From assembly GCA_029782135.1 (NCBI GenBank), contig JAKOVI010000162.1, forward strand, positions 17,322 through 81,321: a DNA stretch of 64,000 nt, read 5' to 3'. Of this stretch, positions 44,313 to 53,162 are shown in pieces. Position 1 is the first letter of the stretch. Every line of letters starts with the position of its first letter. The notes beneath the pieces were generated by a model. It saw only the letters and a list, made by a program, of their open reading frames with translations. It had not been told where the DNA came from and searched no databases. This DNA comes from Bacillota bacterium. Lineage in GTDB: Bacteria; Bacillota; UBA4882; UBA10575. The translations under genes were made by a program, and so were the position numbers.

Positions 44313-45272
44313 TCAGCTCATTTCTGTAAACTTTTCCGCCAGGAAACGGTAGAGGTTACCCCCGGCCAATTTCCGGATGATTTGCTGCTCGAAACCATAG
44401 TCCTCCAGGATTTTTAGTAAATAATGAAGGCGGGTGACATCGGTTAAATCGACGGGCGTCTCGTCAATCCCATCCCAGTCGCTCCCCAAAGCAAGGCAAT
44501 CTTCGCCTCCAACCGCTAAAAGCATTTCTAGGTGAGGGATCAAATCGCCCGCGCTAACCTCCCCCTCTTTAATAAAGGGAGGATAAAACGTCAAACCAAC
44601 CGTCCCCCCGCCCGCCGCTACCATTCTGATCTGCTCGGCAGTAAGATTCCGGCGGTGGGGATACGCAGCATCGACATTCGCATGGGAAACACAGACCGGC
44701 TTCCGTACCAATCCCATCAGGTCTTTGAAGCTCCGGCGCCCCAGATGGGAAAGGTCCAGGATCATCCCTAACGCCTCGGCACACTCCACGCATTTTTTCC
44801 CGAGTGGCGTTAAACCCGGATCCTCCGGAACCGCAACCCCGGACGCAAAAGGGTTCCCCCCGTTCCAGGTCAGCGAGATCATGCGAATGCCCAGCAGGTA
44901 AAACTCTTCGAGCCGCGCCAGTTTCCCCTCCAAGGGTTCCAAACCTTCAAGCGCTAAAATAATCCCGATCTTACGACTTTTTTCCCACGTTGCAAAATCA
45001 TCCCGGGACCGAAGCCAAATCATCGCTTCCCGCAATTGTTCATACTCGGCCTGCCAGTAGTCGATCACTTGACGGGCCCAGCGGTAAGGCTCCGGCCTGG
45101 AGGTCGCACAGATCGCCAACACCTGCAGATCGACCCCCGCATACTGTAATCTGGGTAGATCGAGATGGCGTCCCGGAGTATAGCCGGTTAAACTTCCTCC
45201 CTCTTCATAGTTTTTAACAAGTGTGTCCGCATGCCCGTCAATCAGCGGATAATAACGGCCGGGTTCCCCCAT
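44313..45272 (-). CDS. Membrane dipeptidase (peptidase M19)
   Basis: 319 residues of the renal dipeptidase family, a TIM-barrel zinc hydrolase of dipeptides, sometimes D-amino acid containing. Metal-site motifs: DGHADTL, the Glu in LALEGLEPL, SHLGRRSF, SHANVDAAYPHRRN and LGSDWDGI. ATG 45270-45272 follows GAGAGGAAG; 13 extra codons upstream lack support. No signal peptide, so it acts in the cytoplasm. Confidence 0.92.
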   Translation of the reverse strand: MGEPGRYYPLIDGHADTLVKNYEEGGSLTGYTPGRHLDLPRLQYAGVDLQVLAICATSRPEPYRWARQVIDYWQAEYEQLREAMIWLRSRDDFATWEKSRKIGIILALEGLEPLEGKLARLEEFYLLGIRMISLTWNGGNPFASGVAVPEDPGLTPLGKKCVECAEALGMILDLSHLGRRSFKDLMGLVRKPVCVSHANVDAAYPHRRNLTAEQIRMVAAGGGTVGLTFYPPFIKEGEVSAGDLIPHLEMLLAVGGEDCLALGSDWDGIDETPVDLTDVTRLHYLLKILEDYGFEQQIIRKLAGGNLYRFLAEKFTEMS

Positions 45273-45337
45273 CCTGCTCTTCCTCTCTGTAAACTGTCTT
45301 CGCCAAAACAATCCGCTATACTGTTAATTTTTGAAAC

Positions 45338-45370
45338 AAAAAAAGAACCTATAACAAAATTTATAGGTCC
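45338..45370 (-). terminator. spoVS terminator
   Basis: Stem GACCTATAA / TTATAGGTTC with a six-base loop and seven T on the minus strand, 24 bases past spoVS. Confidence 0.92.
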
Positions 45371-45393
45371 CAACAGTAGCTAACCAGGAATTA

Positions 45394-45654
45394 TTATCTC
45401 GGTTCAATGATCAGTTTAATCGCTGTTCTTTCTTGTCCATCGATAATAATGTCCGTAAAAGCCGGAATACAAATTAAGTCAATTCCGCTGGGAGCAACAA
45501 AACCTCTGGCAATCGCGACTGCCTTTACCGCTTGATTTAAAGCCCCGGCGCCAATCGCTTGGATCTCCGCCGCACCCTTCTCCCGTAAAACCCCGGCTAA
45601 TGCCCCGGCCACCGAATTTGGATTAGACTTTGCCGAAACTTTTAATACCTCCAT
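45394..45654 (-). CDS. spoVS: Stage V sporulation protein S
   Basis: 86 residues, the full family length, of the very conserved SpoVS (Alba-like) protein: MEVLKVSAKSNPNSVAGALA, IGAGALNQAVKAVAIARGF and the C-terminal KLIIEPR. It acts in sporulation and septation, and is often found between ymdB and other genes as here. The upstream gap is very AT-rich, with an AAAGGAATT that resembles a sigma-H -35 but no clear -10. Confidence 0.97.
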   Translation of the reverse strand: MEVLKVSAKSNPNSVAGALAGVLREKGAAEIQAIGAGALNQAVKAVAIARGFVAPSGIDLICIPAFTDIIIDGQERTAIKLIIEPR

Positions 45655-45749
45655 TGCTTAATCCCCCTTCTGAAACATTTCATCTTTGTTAACTATATAT
45701 TATTATATTTTATACTCACCATAAAATTCCTTTTTATTTTCATTAATTT

Positions 45750-46532
45750 TTACTTGATACTGTAAATTATGCGGTTGATCCGGACCGTATTACCACTTTC
45801 GTCCAGTTCCAAGTAAACTCCGTTCACTTCGGCGAACCCGGAGGCTACCTCAAACTTAACGGGCCGTTTGGTTAAGAACTTTGCAATCGCCAACTCTTTT
45901 TTCACCCCAAGCACGGAATCGACCGGGCCGCACATTCCGGCATCAGTAATATAACCTGTCCCACCCGGAAGAATTCTCTCGTCGGCGGTCGCCACGTGCG
46001 TATGGGTGCCTAAGACCGCGGAGGCTTTCCCGTCTAGAAAATTGGCGAGCGCAACCTTCTCGGAGGTTGCTTCGGCATGAAAATCAACCAGCACATATGG
46101 TGTCTTGCTTTTTAAGAATTCAACACTCTCTTCCGCCACGCGAAAAGGACATTCCAATGGCGGTTCAAGGTAAACCTGGCCTAATAGGTTAAGGATACCG
46201 ACCTCATAACCATTTTTGGCCACAAACAGACCATACCCTTTCCCTGGTGTCCCCGGTGGATAGTTCGCCGGCCGCAATACTTGCTGGAAACGCTCGAAGA
46301 CCTGGTTAATCTCCCGGTTCTTCCAGGTATGATTCCCCAGGGTAATCACATCAATCCCATGGTTAAGTAATTCCGCCGCCACCTCTATACTCAGCCCGAA
46401 ACCGCCGGCCGCATTCTCGCCGTTCGCCACCACCAGGTCCGGAGCGTATTCCTCTTTAATCCGGGGTAGCAATTCTTTGACGGCCTTCCGCCCCGGCCGG
46501 CCGACGATATCGCCAAGAAAAACAATCTTCAA
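45750..46532 (-). CDS. ymdB: YmdB-family metallophosphoesterase
   Basis: 260 residues of the TIGR00282/YmdB family, which hydrolyses 2',3'-cyclic nucleotides and affects biofilm and motility decisions. Metal motifs: FLGDIVGRPGR, NGENAAGG, LGNHTWKN, VDFHAEATSEK and GTHTHVAT. The best start is TTG 46530-46532, ten bases after GAAGGAGG, giving LKIVFLGD as the expected N-terminus. Its place between rny and spoVS is conserved. Confidence 0.95.
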   Translation of the reverse strand: MKIVFLGDIVGRPGRKAVKELLPRIKEEYAPDLVVANGENAAGGFGLSIEVAAELLNHGIDVITLGNHTWKNREINQVFERFQQVLRPANYPPGTPGKGYGLFVAKNGYEVGILNLLGQVYLEPPLECPFRVAEESVEFLKSKTPYVLVDFHAEATSEKVALANFLDGKASAVLGTHTHVATADERILPGGTGYITDAGMCGPVDSVLGVKKELAIAKFLTKRPVKFEVASGFAEVNGVYLELDESGNTVRINRIIYSIK

Positions 46533-46561
46533 GCGAGCGCTGCCTCCTTCGCGCAACCCCA

Positions 46562-47095
46562 TCACGGAGAGTCGGAATGGTTAAAGAGCATAACCCGTCC
46601 GTCCTCACGGATCCCGATCAGCTCTTTTTCCTGTTGCGTTTCTTTGATATCTTCCAACATATGATCGATCATTTCTTCCTGGAAGATCAGTTCTTCTTCA
46701 CCCATATAGTCTTCCGCATCGCTAATAATCTCGTTCCCATATTTTTGCGTTATAATCCGTGTAATTAAAGAGATCTCTTCCTGGGAGAGCGACGCAATAT
46801 CCCGTTTAACCTCCAAAAAAATTATGTTCTTCAGCCGTTTAAAATTAAACTTCATAATCCGCGGTTGATAGCGGTTGATCTCCGCCAAGGCCATTAAACT
46901 ATGCTCCAATTCTTTCTGGAAGGCCTTTTTCTCCTCCAAAGTGAATTTACGTTTGAAGATAAAACCAAACTGGAAGATTTGTTCCTCCGGAATCAGCTTC
47001 AAAGTTGCTATCTCAGGATACCGGATCAGCAAGGAAACAATCAAACTCATGGAGCTGGTAAAGGATTCTCCTTCCTTCCAAAACACACCCTTCAT
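46562..47095 (-). CDS. Uncharacterised protein between rny and ymdB
   Basis: 177 residues; no family recognised. Predicted mixed alpha/beta N-terminal half (about 1-115, with SLIVSLLIRYPEIATLKLIP and KFNFKRLKNIIFLEVKR) and an acidic helical C-terminal half (about 115-177). No signal peptide or membrane helix. ATG 47093-47095 lies behind GGGAGGAGCAGCG. It stops 29 bases before ymdB, so it is probably cotranscribed with ymdB and spoVS, and hence may act with the RNase Y/YmdB group. Confidence 0.75.
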   Translation of the reverse strand: MKGVFWKEGESFTSSMSLIVSLLIRYPEIATLKLIPEEQIFQFGFIFKRKFTLEEKKAFQKELEHSLMALAEINRYQPRIMKFNFKRLKNIIFLEVKRDIASLSQEEISLITRIITQKYGNEIISDAEDYMGEEELIFQEEMIDHMLEDIKETQQEKELIGIREDGRVMLFNHSDSP

Positions 47096-47131
47096 CGCTG
47101 CTCCTCCCAACTACCTCTTCTGCGATATTAA

Positions 47132-47163
47132 ACAATAAGCCACTGCGGGCAGTGGCTTATTGT
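47132..47163 (-). terminator. Perfect palindrome after rny
   Basis: ACAATAAGCCACTGC pairs perfectly with GCAGTGGCTTATTGT (15 bp, 2-base centre), three bases past the rny stop, followed by TTTAAT only. Probably a terminator, or a processing/stability hairpin. Confidence 0.7.
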
Positions 47164-47165
47164 CC

Positions 47166-48704
47166 TTATTTTGCATACTCCACAGCTCTCACTTCGCGGA
47201 TCACCATTACTTTTATCTGACCCGGATATTCCAATTCCGACTCAATTTTCTTGGCAATTTCCCGCGAGATATATACGGCCGCAGAATCGTCAACTTTTTC
47301 CGGTTTCACCATGATCCTAATCTCACGTCCAGCTTGGATGGCATATGCTTTTTCAACGCCCTCAAATGAGTCGGCGATCTTCTCTAATTTCTCAAGACGT
47401 TTTATATAACTCTCCAGGGTTTCACGTCTTGCCCCCGGCCGTGCTGCAGAGATTGCATCCGCGGCTTGAACCAACACCGCTTCAACCGTATGGGGTTCAA
47501 TATCGCCGTGATGTGCGGCAATCGCATGAATCACCGCCGCCGATTCACGGTATCTTTTCGCTATATCCGCACCAATCGTAACGTGCGGTCCTTCCACCTC
47601 GTGGTCGATCGCCTTTCCAATGTCATGGAGGAGTCCTGCCCGTTTGGCAACAGTGACATCGGCTCCTAATTCAGCAGCAATCAACCCGGCTAAATATGCT
47701 ACTTCGATGGAGTGTTTCAAAACATTCTGACCGTAGCTGGTACGATACCTTAAGCGTCCTAACAGGCGGATAATTTCCGGGTGCAAATTGGGGATTCCCA
47801 CTTCAATGGCCGCCTGTTCCCCTTCTTCTTTAATGATGGTCTCGACTTCTTTCCGTGCCTTGTCGACCATCTCTTCGATGCGCGCCGGATGAATCCGTCC
47901 ATCCGCAATCAAACGTTCCAGCGCAATTCTTGCCACCTCGCGCCTTACCGGATCGAAACCTGAAAGAATCACAGCCTCCGGTGTGTCGTCAATGATCAGG
48001 TCAATCCCGGTCAGGGTCTCCAGGGCTCTGATATTCCGCCCTTCCCGTCCAATAATTCGCCCTTTCATCTCATCATTAGGTAAGGCAACCACCGAAACGG
48101 TGGTCTCGGCAACATGGTCGGCCGCGTAACGTTGGATCGCCGTGGACAGGATATCCCGTGCTCGCTTGTCGGATTCTTCTTTAACCTTGGCTTCAAAATC
48201 GCGAACCCGGATTGCCATTTCCTGAGCCAATTCTTTCTCCAGCTCAGAAAGTATTAAATCTTTGGCTTGCGCAACGGTGAGACCCGAAATCTGCTCTAAT
48301 TCCTCGAGCCGTTTCAGCTGTAACTCGCGGAGCTCGCGCTTGATCTTTTCCACTTCGAGTTCTTTCTGGTTCAAATGCTCTTCTTTCTTCTCGAGCATCT
48401 CCAGTTTCCGGTCCAAATTCTCCTCTTTTTGGAGAATCCGTTTTTCCTGTCGTTGAATATCATTCCTGCGCTCCCGGAGTTCTCTTTCCCCTTCGTTCTT
48501 AATGCGAAGGGCTTCTTCTTTCGCTTCCAGGATGGCTTCCCGCTTTTTCGCTTCGGCTTCCCTTTCGGCTTCCTGCAAGATCATTTTCGCCGTTTCTTCC
48601 GCAGAACGCAGGTTCATTGCCGTTCGTATTTTTTCAATGACAATACCGCCAGCCAAGCCAAGGACAATTATTAATAAGATTAGCCATAGATCGATCCTCA
48701 ACAC
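47166..48704 (-). CDS. rny: Ribonuclease Y
   Basis: 512 residues, the usual length. N-terminal membrane anchor (about 5-25), long coiled coil (about 30-195, [12 protein letters not shown]), KH domain (about 205-270, [17 protein letters not shown]) and HD domain (about 330-430, [12 protein letters not shown]). Main endonuclease initiating mRNA decay at the membrane. The start is unclear: GTG 48702-48704 overlaps its own AGGGAGGTG, and the next codon is TTG. Its promoter and a leader hairpin lie upstream. Confidence 0.97.
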   Translation of the reverse strand: MLRIDLWLILLIIVLGLAGGIVIEKIRTAMNLRSAEETAKMILQEAEREAEAKKREAILEAKEEALRIKNEGERELRERRNDIQRQEKRILQKEENLDRKLEMLEKKEEHLNQKELEVEKIKRELRELQLKRLEELEQISGLTVAQAKDLILSELEKELAQEMAIRVRDFEAKVKEESDKRARDILSTAIQRYAADHVAETTVSVVALPNDEMKGRIIGREGRNIRALETLTGIDLIIDDTPEAVILSGFDPVRREVARIALERLIADGRIHPARIEEMVDKARKEVETIIKEEGEQAAIEVGIPNLHPEIIRLLGRLRYRTSYGQNVLKHSIEVAYLAGLIAAELGADVTVAKRAGLLHDIGKAIDHEVEGPHVTIGADIAKRYRESAAVIHAIAAHHGDIEPHTVEAVLVQAADAISAARPGARRETLESYIKRLEKLEKIADSFEGVEKAYAIQAGREIRIMVKPEKVDDSAAVYISREIAKKIESELEYPGQIKVMVIREVRAVEYAK

Positions 48705-48728
48705 CTCCCTTGCTTAAAATTAATACTA

Positions 48729-48754
48729 AATAAAGCCGAGTAAGAACTCGGCTT
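48729..48754 (-). terminator. Hairpin between the rny promoter and rny (recA-recX terminator or attenuator)
   Basis: Stem AAGCCGAGT / ACTCGGCTT (48733-48741 with 48746-48754) followed by TATTTAG on the minus strand. It can end recA-recX transcripts, but it also lies inside the rny leader. Confidence 0.7.
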
Positions 48755-48777
48755 CAATGTGTTCTCCTCCAGTTTTA

Positions 48778-48806
48778 ATTGTATCTTTTTTAAAAATTGC
48801 TGTCAA
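48778..48806 (-). promoter_or_regulatory. rny promoter overlapping the recX stop
   Basis: Minus-strand TTGACA (48801-48806), 17-base spacer, TACAAT (48778-48783): a near-consensus sigma-A promoter. Confidence 0.85.
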
Positions 48807-49267
48807 GACTCCTTCACTTGGTTAAGATAGGGCTCAATCTCTTCCATCGGAAACCCGGCCGCGTACAGCCGTCGTGCCCATTTAATAATCTCCTTTTTCC
48901 CGGGTGCCGTCAGGCTGGTGTCGCCAAATAACTTTTCCCACCAGAACTTAATCAACGCCCTTTCCTTGGCGGGAGGATAGAATTGCGCCAATCCTTCCTC
49001 CACCACCTCCGGTTCCAGCCCGGAGAGGAGCATGCGTTGACGGATAAAAGCCCTACTTTTACCGGCTGCTAAATACTTCTCCACCTGCCGCTGAAGATAT
49101 GCTTGGTCATTCAGGTAACCCCATTCCAGGAGACGGGTCAGCGCCTCGCCCACTTCTTCTTCCGGATAGCCACGCTGCTCGAGACGTCGCCTTAATTCTT
49201 GGATGCAAAAATCCCGCTTTTCCAGCAAAGTTAAGGAGTATTCCAAGGCGGAAACTGAAGGCTTCAT
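48803..49267 (-). CDS. recX: Regulatory protein RecX
   Basis: 154 residues of three-helix repeats; modulates RecA filaments. Characteristic blocks are [22 protein letters not shown] and [17 protein letters not shown]. It overlaps recA by 4 bases (ATGA), a common coupling. Confidence 0.93.
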   Translation of the reverse strand: MKPSVSALEYSLTLLEKRDFCIQELRRRLEQRGYPEEEVGEALTRLLEWGYLNDQAYLQRQVEKYLAAGKSRAFIRQRMLLSGLEPEVVEEGLAQFYPPAKERALIKFWWEKLFGDTSLTAPGKKEIIKWARRLYAAGFPMEEIEPYLNQVKES

Positions 49268-50319
49268 TTCTTCGCCGCTTTCGTCTCCTTACTTGCCGCG
49301 GCTTCTTCCGTGGTTTTCTGAGGCTTTTTTAACCCGACTTCCTGGTAGACCAAGTTTTCAATCTCCTGATACAACTCCGGATTGTTCTTCAAAAAGTCAA
49401 CCGCATTTTCCCGGCCTTGGCCTAAACGTGTCTCCTGGTAAGAGTACCAGGCGCCGCTTTTTTTCACAATATCCCGATCGGCCGCCAAATCGAGGAGGCA
49501 ACCGACTTTGGAGATCCCTTCGCCATAAATGATATCGAATTCGGCTTCCTTAAACGGCGGTGCAACTTTGTTCTTCACAACCTTAACCTTGGTCCGGTTC
49601 CCGATAAAATCGTTACCTTGTTTGAGACTCTCTACCCGCCTCACTTCCAAACGGACCGTCGCGTAAAACTTTAACGCCCGGCCGCCGGGAGTCACCTCCG
49701 GATTACCAAACATCACGCCAACTTTTTCCCGGATTTGGTTAATAAAAACCGCAACGGCCTGTGATTTACTGATCGCGCCCGTCAACTTCCGCAAGGCCTG
49801 GGACATTAGCCTGGCCTGCAACCCGACATGGGCGTCACCCATCTCTCCTTCGATCTCCGCCCGGGGGGTTAAAGCCGCGACCGAGTCGACCACGATAATA
49901 TCAACAGCACTGCTCCGGACCAAAGCCTCGGCAATCTCCAAAGCCTGTTCCCCGGTATCAGGCTGCGAGATCAGCAGATTATCAATGTCAACACCCAGTT
50001 TGCGCGCATACAAAGGATCAAGTGCATGCTCCGCATCGATAAAGGCTGCAATCCCGCCTAATTTCTGCGCTTCCGCGACCATATGCAAAGCCACGGTCGT
50101 CTTCCCTGAAGATTCCGGACCGTAGATCTCGATGATCCGGCCACGGGGGATCCCCCCTACTCCCAATGCGATATCCAGGGTAATCGCACCGGTCGGGATC
50201 ACTTCTATATTCATCTTGGTGTCGGCTTCCCCCATGCGCATAATGGAACCCTTCCCAAACTGCTTTTCAATCTGGAGAATCGCGCCTTCCAATGCTTTTT
50301 GTTTTTCACTGACGGACAT
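49264..50319 (-). CDS. recA: Recombinase RecA
   Basis: 351 residues, full length and intein-free. Walker [10 protein letters not shown], Walker B region [10 protein letters not shown], the [14 protein letters not shown] loop and the N-terminal [20 protein letters not shown] are present. It pairs homologous DNA and triggers LexA self-cleavage. The start is ATG 50317-50319 behind GGAGGGGGCGGGGG; the longer frame to 50382 runs through the promoter and LexA box. Confidence 0.98.
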   Translation of the reverse strand: MSVSEKQKALEGAILQIEKQFGKGSIMRMGEADTKMNIEVIPTGAITLDIALGVGGIPRGRIIEIYGPESSGKTTVALHMVAEAQKLGGIAAFIDAEHALDPLYARKLGVDIDNLLISQPDTGEQALEIAEALVRSSAVDIIVVDSVAALTPRAEIEGEMGDAHVGLQARLMSQALRKLTGAISKSQAVAVFINQIREKVGVMFGNPEVTPGGRALKFYATVRLEVRRVESLKQGNDFIGNRTKVKVVKNKVAPPFKEAEFDIIYGEGISKVGCLLDLAADRDIVKKSGAWYSYQETRLGQGRENAVDFLKNNPELYQEIENLVYQEVGLKKPQKTTEEAAASKETKAAKK

Positions 50320-50334
50320 TTCCCCCGCCCCCTC

Positions 50335-50348
50335 CAAACATTTGTTCG
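50335..50348. promoter_or_regulatory. LexA (SOS) box of recA
   Basis: CAAACATTTGTTCG (minus: CGAACAAATGTTTG) matches the Gram-positive LexA site CGAAC-N4-GTTCG with one mismatch, just downstream of the -10. Confidence 0.85.
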
Positions 50349-50353
50349 TCCCG

Positions 50354-50382
50354 ATTATAACAAACTTATCATCCGGTGTCAA
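50354..50382 (-). promoter_or_regulatory. recA promoter
   Basis: Minus-strand TTGACA (50377-50382), 17-base spacer, TATAAT (50354-50359): perfect sigma-A consensus. Confidence 0.93.
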
Positions 50383-50384
50383 TC

Positions 50385-50580
50385 ATCTCGTCGCTCGCCG
50401 CCCGTGTCCATGCCAGCCTTTATTCGCCCCGTTACTCGTCGCTTATCGCTCATGTTCTGCAAGCCTTTCCGCTCTCGTTGCCCTTCGCTTGTCGCCCGTG
50501 TCTAACGAAGCCCTGTCAATCTTGTCACTCGTCAGGCCTAGGCAAAGATCTCTTTTCTCGTCCTCCTCGCACTCGCCCCA
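50385..50580. repeat. Degenerate purine/pyrimidine-skewed repeat tract
   Basis: Between recA and the DUF458 gene, the plus strand is rich in C and T with loosely repeated units: CTCGTCGCTCGCCGCCCGTGTC, then CTCGTCGCTTATCGCTCATG, then CTTCGCTTGTCGCCCGTGTC. The minus strand thus carries irregular GGCGAGCGACGAG-type units. No ORF or terminator. Confidence 0.5.
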
Positions 50581-50583
50581 AAT

Positions 50584-51054
50584 TTACTTCGTAAACTTAT
50601 CGGCTACCGTGGACGCTCCGTACGAATCGGGCTTAATCCGGGCATCAAACCCGCTTCCCGTAACCATCCCCACAACTTCCTTGATAATCTCCTTCGACTT
50701 CCCCTGTTTCCCGACATCCAAATGAATCTCGATATTAAAATCGATCAGCCCAATCGAGGAAAACTTATTCGCCAGCCGGGACGCTACTTCCAAACTCCGC
50801 GTTGTTTCAAGGAAAATCCGTTGCTTTAAGGATAGCTGCCCTTTCTGTCGCTCCTTTGTATAATAAAACCGGCCGCCCTTTCCTTCGCGCAGAATCACGA
50901 TCGCCGTCACATAACAGACCGTCTCCCGTAACTGGGAATCGGTACCGACGATTAATTTATAGTGATCCTCCGGATGTTCATTGATAAATGAGAGAAGATC
51001 GCGGAAAACCTGGTTAAAACTTAGTCGTCCTTTCGTTGGGCTGAAGAAGTACAT
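50584..51054 (-). CDS. DUF458 (YkuK-like) RNase H-fold protein
   Basis: 156 residues of the DUF458/YkuK family, predicted to have an RNase H-like fold: KLIVGTDSQLRETVCYVTAI and IEIHLDVGKQGKS keep the acidic positions. Biological role unknown. ATG 51052-51054 is preceded by AAAGGAGAATAGG. It lies 50 bases after ksgA. Confidence 0.85.
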   Translation of the reverse strand: MYFFSPTKGRLSFNQVFRDLLSFINEHPEDHYKLIVGTDSQLRETVCYVTAIVILREGKGGRFYYTKERQKGQLSLKQRIFLETTRSLEVASRLANKFSSIGLIDFNIEIHLDVGKQGKSKEIIKEVVGMVTGSGFDARIKPDSYGASTVADKFTK

Positions 51055-51104
51055 CCTATTCTCCTTTGCAGAAAGATTGCTATCCGTATGGCAGGTAGGA
51101 TCGT

Positions 51105-52004
51105 TCAATCTTTAGCCAAATAAGAAGCCAAGGCATAAAATTCTTCCGGAGAAAGGGTCTCTCCGCGCTGTTGGGGATTGATCCCTAAAACCTGAAAAGC
51201 CTCCTCTACCCTTTTTTCTCCTCCTAATTCCGAAAATATACAACGGAGGGAATTATAAAGATTTTTCCGGCGGTAAGCAAACGCCGTCCGCACCAGCAAG
51301 GAGAAGAAACGTTCCGTCCGGGGATCCGTTTCTCTCCGGCGCGGAAGCAACCGGACGATTGCCGAATCAACTTTCGGTTGTGGTAAAAAAACCGTCGGCG
51401 GCACGATGCCTACAATCTCCGGGTGACAATAGTGTTGAATCATCACCGATAGAGCACCGTAAACCTTGTTGCCAGGGGGGGAGACCATCCGCTGGGCGAC
51501 TTCCTTTTGTACCAAAAAAACCAGTAAGTGCCAGTCGATCCCGGCCTCCAACAAGTGAAAGAGGATAGGGGTAGTGATATAGTATGGGAGGTTCGCCACT
51601 ACTTTCGGCTTAAAATGCGTTTCCGTTATTAAAGTTTGCGGATCAAGCTTTAAGATATCACCATAGATGATCCGGACATTCGTGTGGCCGGCCAATACTT
51701 CTTCATGCAAGGGAGCCAGGGCACGGTCAGTTTCGACCGTCACCACCAGGCCGGCCCGTTCCGCCAGACTATTGGTGAGCGTCCCGATTCCGGTTCCGAT
51801 CTCCACGACCAAGTCGGAGGCGTCAAGTTCGGCCGCCCTTACAATTTTTTGGAGCGTATTGCCATCCGTTAAGAAATTCTGTCCCAGTTGTTTCTTCGCC
51901 GTTAACTGGTATTTCTCCAATAACTGCCTGACCACCCGGGGAGAGGTTAACGTCGGCAATCTTTTCTGTCCGTCAATAATGCTCTGCCACCTACCTCTTT
52001 GCAC
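51105..52004 (-). CDS. rsmA: 16S rRNA dimethyladenosine transferase KsgA/RsmA
   Basis: 299 residues; dimethylates A1518/A1519 of 16S rRNA. SAM motifs QLGQNFLTD, EIGTGIGTLT and the catalytic NLPYYITTPI are present. GTG start likely; the ribosome site is weak. In many Bacillota it follows rnmV and yabE; here a REC-GGDEF gene takes the place of rnmV. Confidence 0.95.
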   Translation of the reverse strand: MQRGRWQSIIDGQKRLPTLTSPRVVRQLLEKYQLTAKKQLGQNFLTDGNTLQKIVRAAELDASDLVVEIGTGIGTLTNSLAERAGLVVTVETDRALAPLHEEVLAGHTNVRIIYGDILKLDPQTLITETHFKPKVVANLPYYITTPILFHLLEAGIDWHLLVFLVQKEVAQRMVSPPGNKVYGALSVMIQHYCHPEIVGIVPPTVFLPQPKVDSAIVRLLPRRRETDPRTERFFSLLVRTAFAYRRKNLYNSLRCIFSELGGEKRVEEAFQVLGINPQQRGETLSPEEFYALASYLAKD

Positions 52005-52097
52005 TGACTGCCGGCGGAGGGTTAACCATAGAACTTTCCGTTAAATAATCTACCCAACCTGTGCGGCACTCAGTAAAGGATGGTCGCTCTTCACCCT

Positions 52098-53039
52098 TTA
52101 ATGGTCTGTTCCGTTCCGGGGATGATCCGTCAAAAGATTGCTCCCCACTTTTAATTTTAACCGCCGCAATAATTCTTCCCCAACCATCTTCATCTCCAAG
52201 GGGTGGGTATACCGGGTCCCGGTCTGCCGCACCACGGCGACGGCTAAAGCCATCAATGGCCACTGTTCAATCTTCCCGTCGGGTTTTTGCAGCATTAAAC
52301 CGCCCCGTTCACGGTCTTCATCAAGATAAAGATGGATAATCTCCTCGTCAAAGCGCTCAATTAGCTTCTGGGCAACTTGAACCCCGGTCTCCGGCGGTAA
52401 CAACACCGCGAAATCATCCCCATGGATATGGGCGATAAAAACACCCGGCGCTTCCAGTTCATCAGTGACTTCCACCAATAAACGGCTCAGCAGCTTGATC
52501 ACCTCATCCCCGGCGCCAAAGCCGTAACATTGGTTGTAGATGCGGAAATTATTGATATCAAGCAATAAGAAGTCACAATCCCTTGCGCCTTCGATCTGCC
52601 GTATAATCTCCTGTCGAATTTCGTTCCATCCTTGAAACCCGGTGAGAGAATTCTTCGTTATCGCTCTCCGTTCCGCCGCCAACTGATTGACAAAGGTTAA
52701 AACATCCTTTGGTTTGAATGGTTTAACCAATTGCCGATCAACTTTCACTCCCAGATTCGCCATATCTTCCAGGTTAATTTCTGTGTCGGTCACAAGAATA
52801 ATCCCCATATTGCGGGTTTGGGCATGGAGTTTCAATTCATAACAGACTTCAAAACCATCTTTAACCGGGAGGTACTGGTCGACAATCACCACGCCAGGCA
52901 TAAACTCCAGTGTCCTGGGGAGAACTTCATCACCTTGCGTGCAGGTCGTTATCTGATAACCGGCGTTTGAAAGGCGAATAACAATAATCTCAGCCAGGTG
53001 CGGATCACTTTCAGCCACCAACACGCGATCTACATCCAT
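52098..53039 (-). CDS. Response regulator with degenerate GGDEF domain
   Basis: 313 residues. Receiver domain (about 1-120) with phospho-acceptor Asp in VVIVDQYLPVKDG and Lys in LVKPFKP, then a GGDEF-family domain (about 135-290; LLLDINNFRIYNQCYGFGAGDEVI). The signature loop reads HGDDF instead of GGDEF, so cyclase activity is doubtful and the domain may only bind nucleotide. ATG 53037-53039 behind AAAGGAG. The partner kinase is not in the window. Confidence 0.85.
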   Translation of the reverse strand: MDVDRVLVAESDPHLAEIIVIRLSNAGYQITTCTQGDEVLPRTLEFMPGVVIVDQYLPVKDGFEVCYELKLHAQTRNMGIILVTDTEINLEDMANLGVKVDRQLVKPFKPKDVLTFVNQLAAERRAITKNSLTGFQGWNEIRQEIIRQIEGARDCDFLLLDINNFRIYNQCYGFGAGDEVIKLLSRLLVEVTDELEAPGVFIAHIHGDDFAVLLPPETGVQVAQKLIERFDEEIIHLYLDEDRERGGLMLQKPDGKIEQWPLMALAVAVVRQTGTRYTHPLEMKMVGEELLRRLKLKVGSNLLTDHPRNGTDH

Positions 53040-53162
53040 AAAAAGAATCCGCTCCTTTCGCCCCCTCGCTTTCCTTGGCATTCATTTCTTTCGACGAAAA
53101 GGTGATGTTTTCCTCTATCTTTACTGGAAAAAGTAGGGCAAATTTCTAGGGCAACAAGGCTT

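Noticed and set aside
50132..50725. Plus-strand ORF across the recA start, promoter and repeat tract
   Set aside because: It runs through the recA promoter, LexA box and DUF458 gene; no ribosome site or family.
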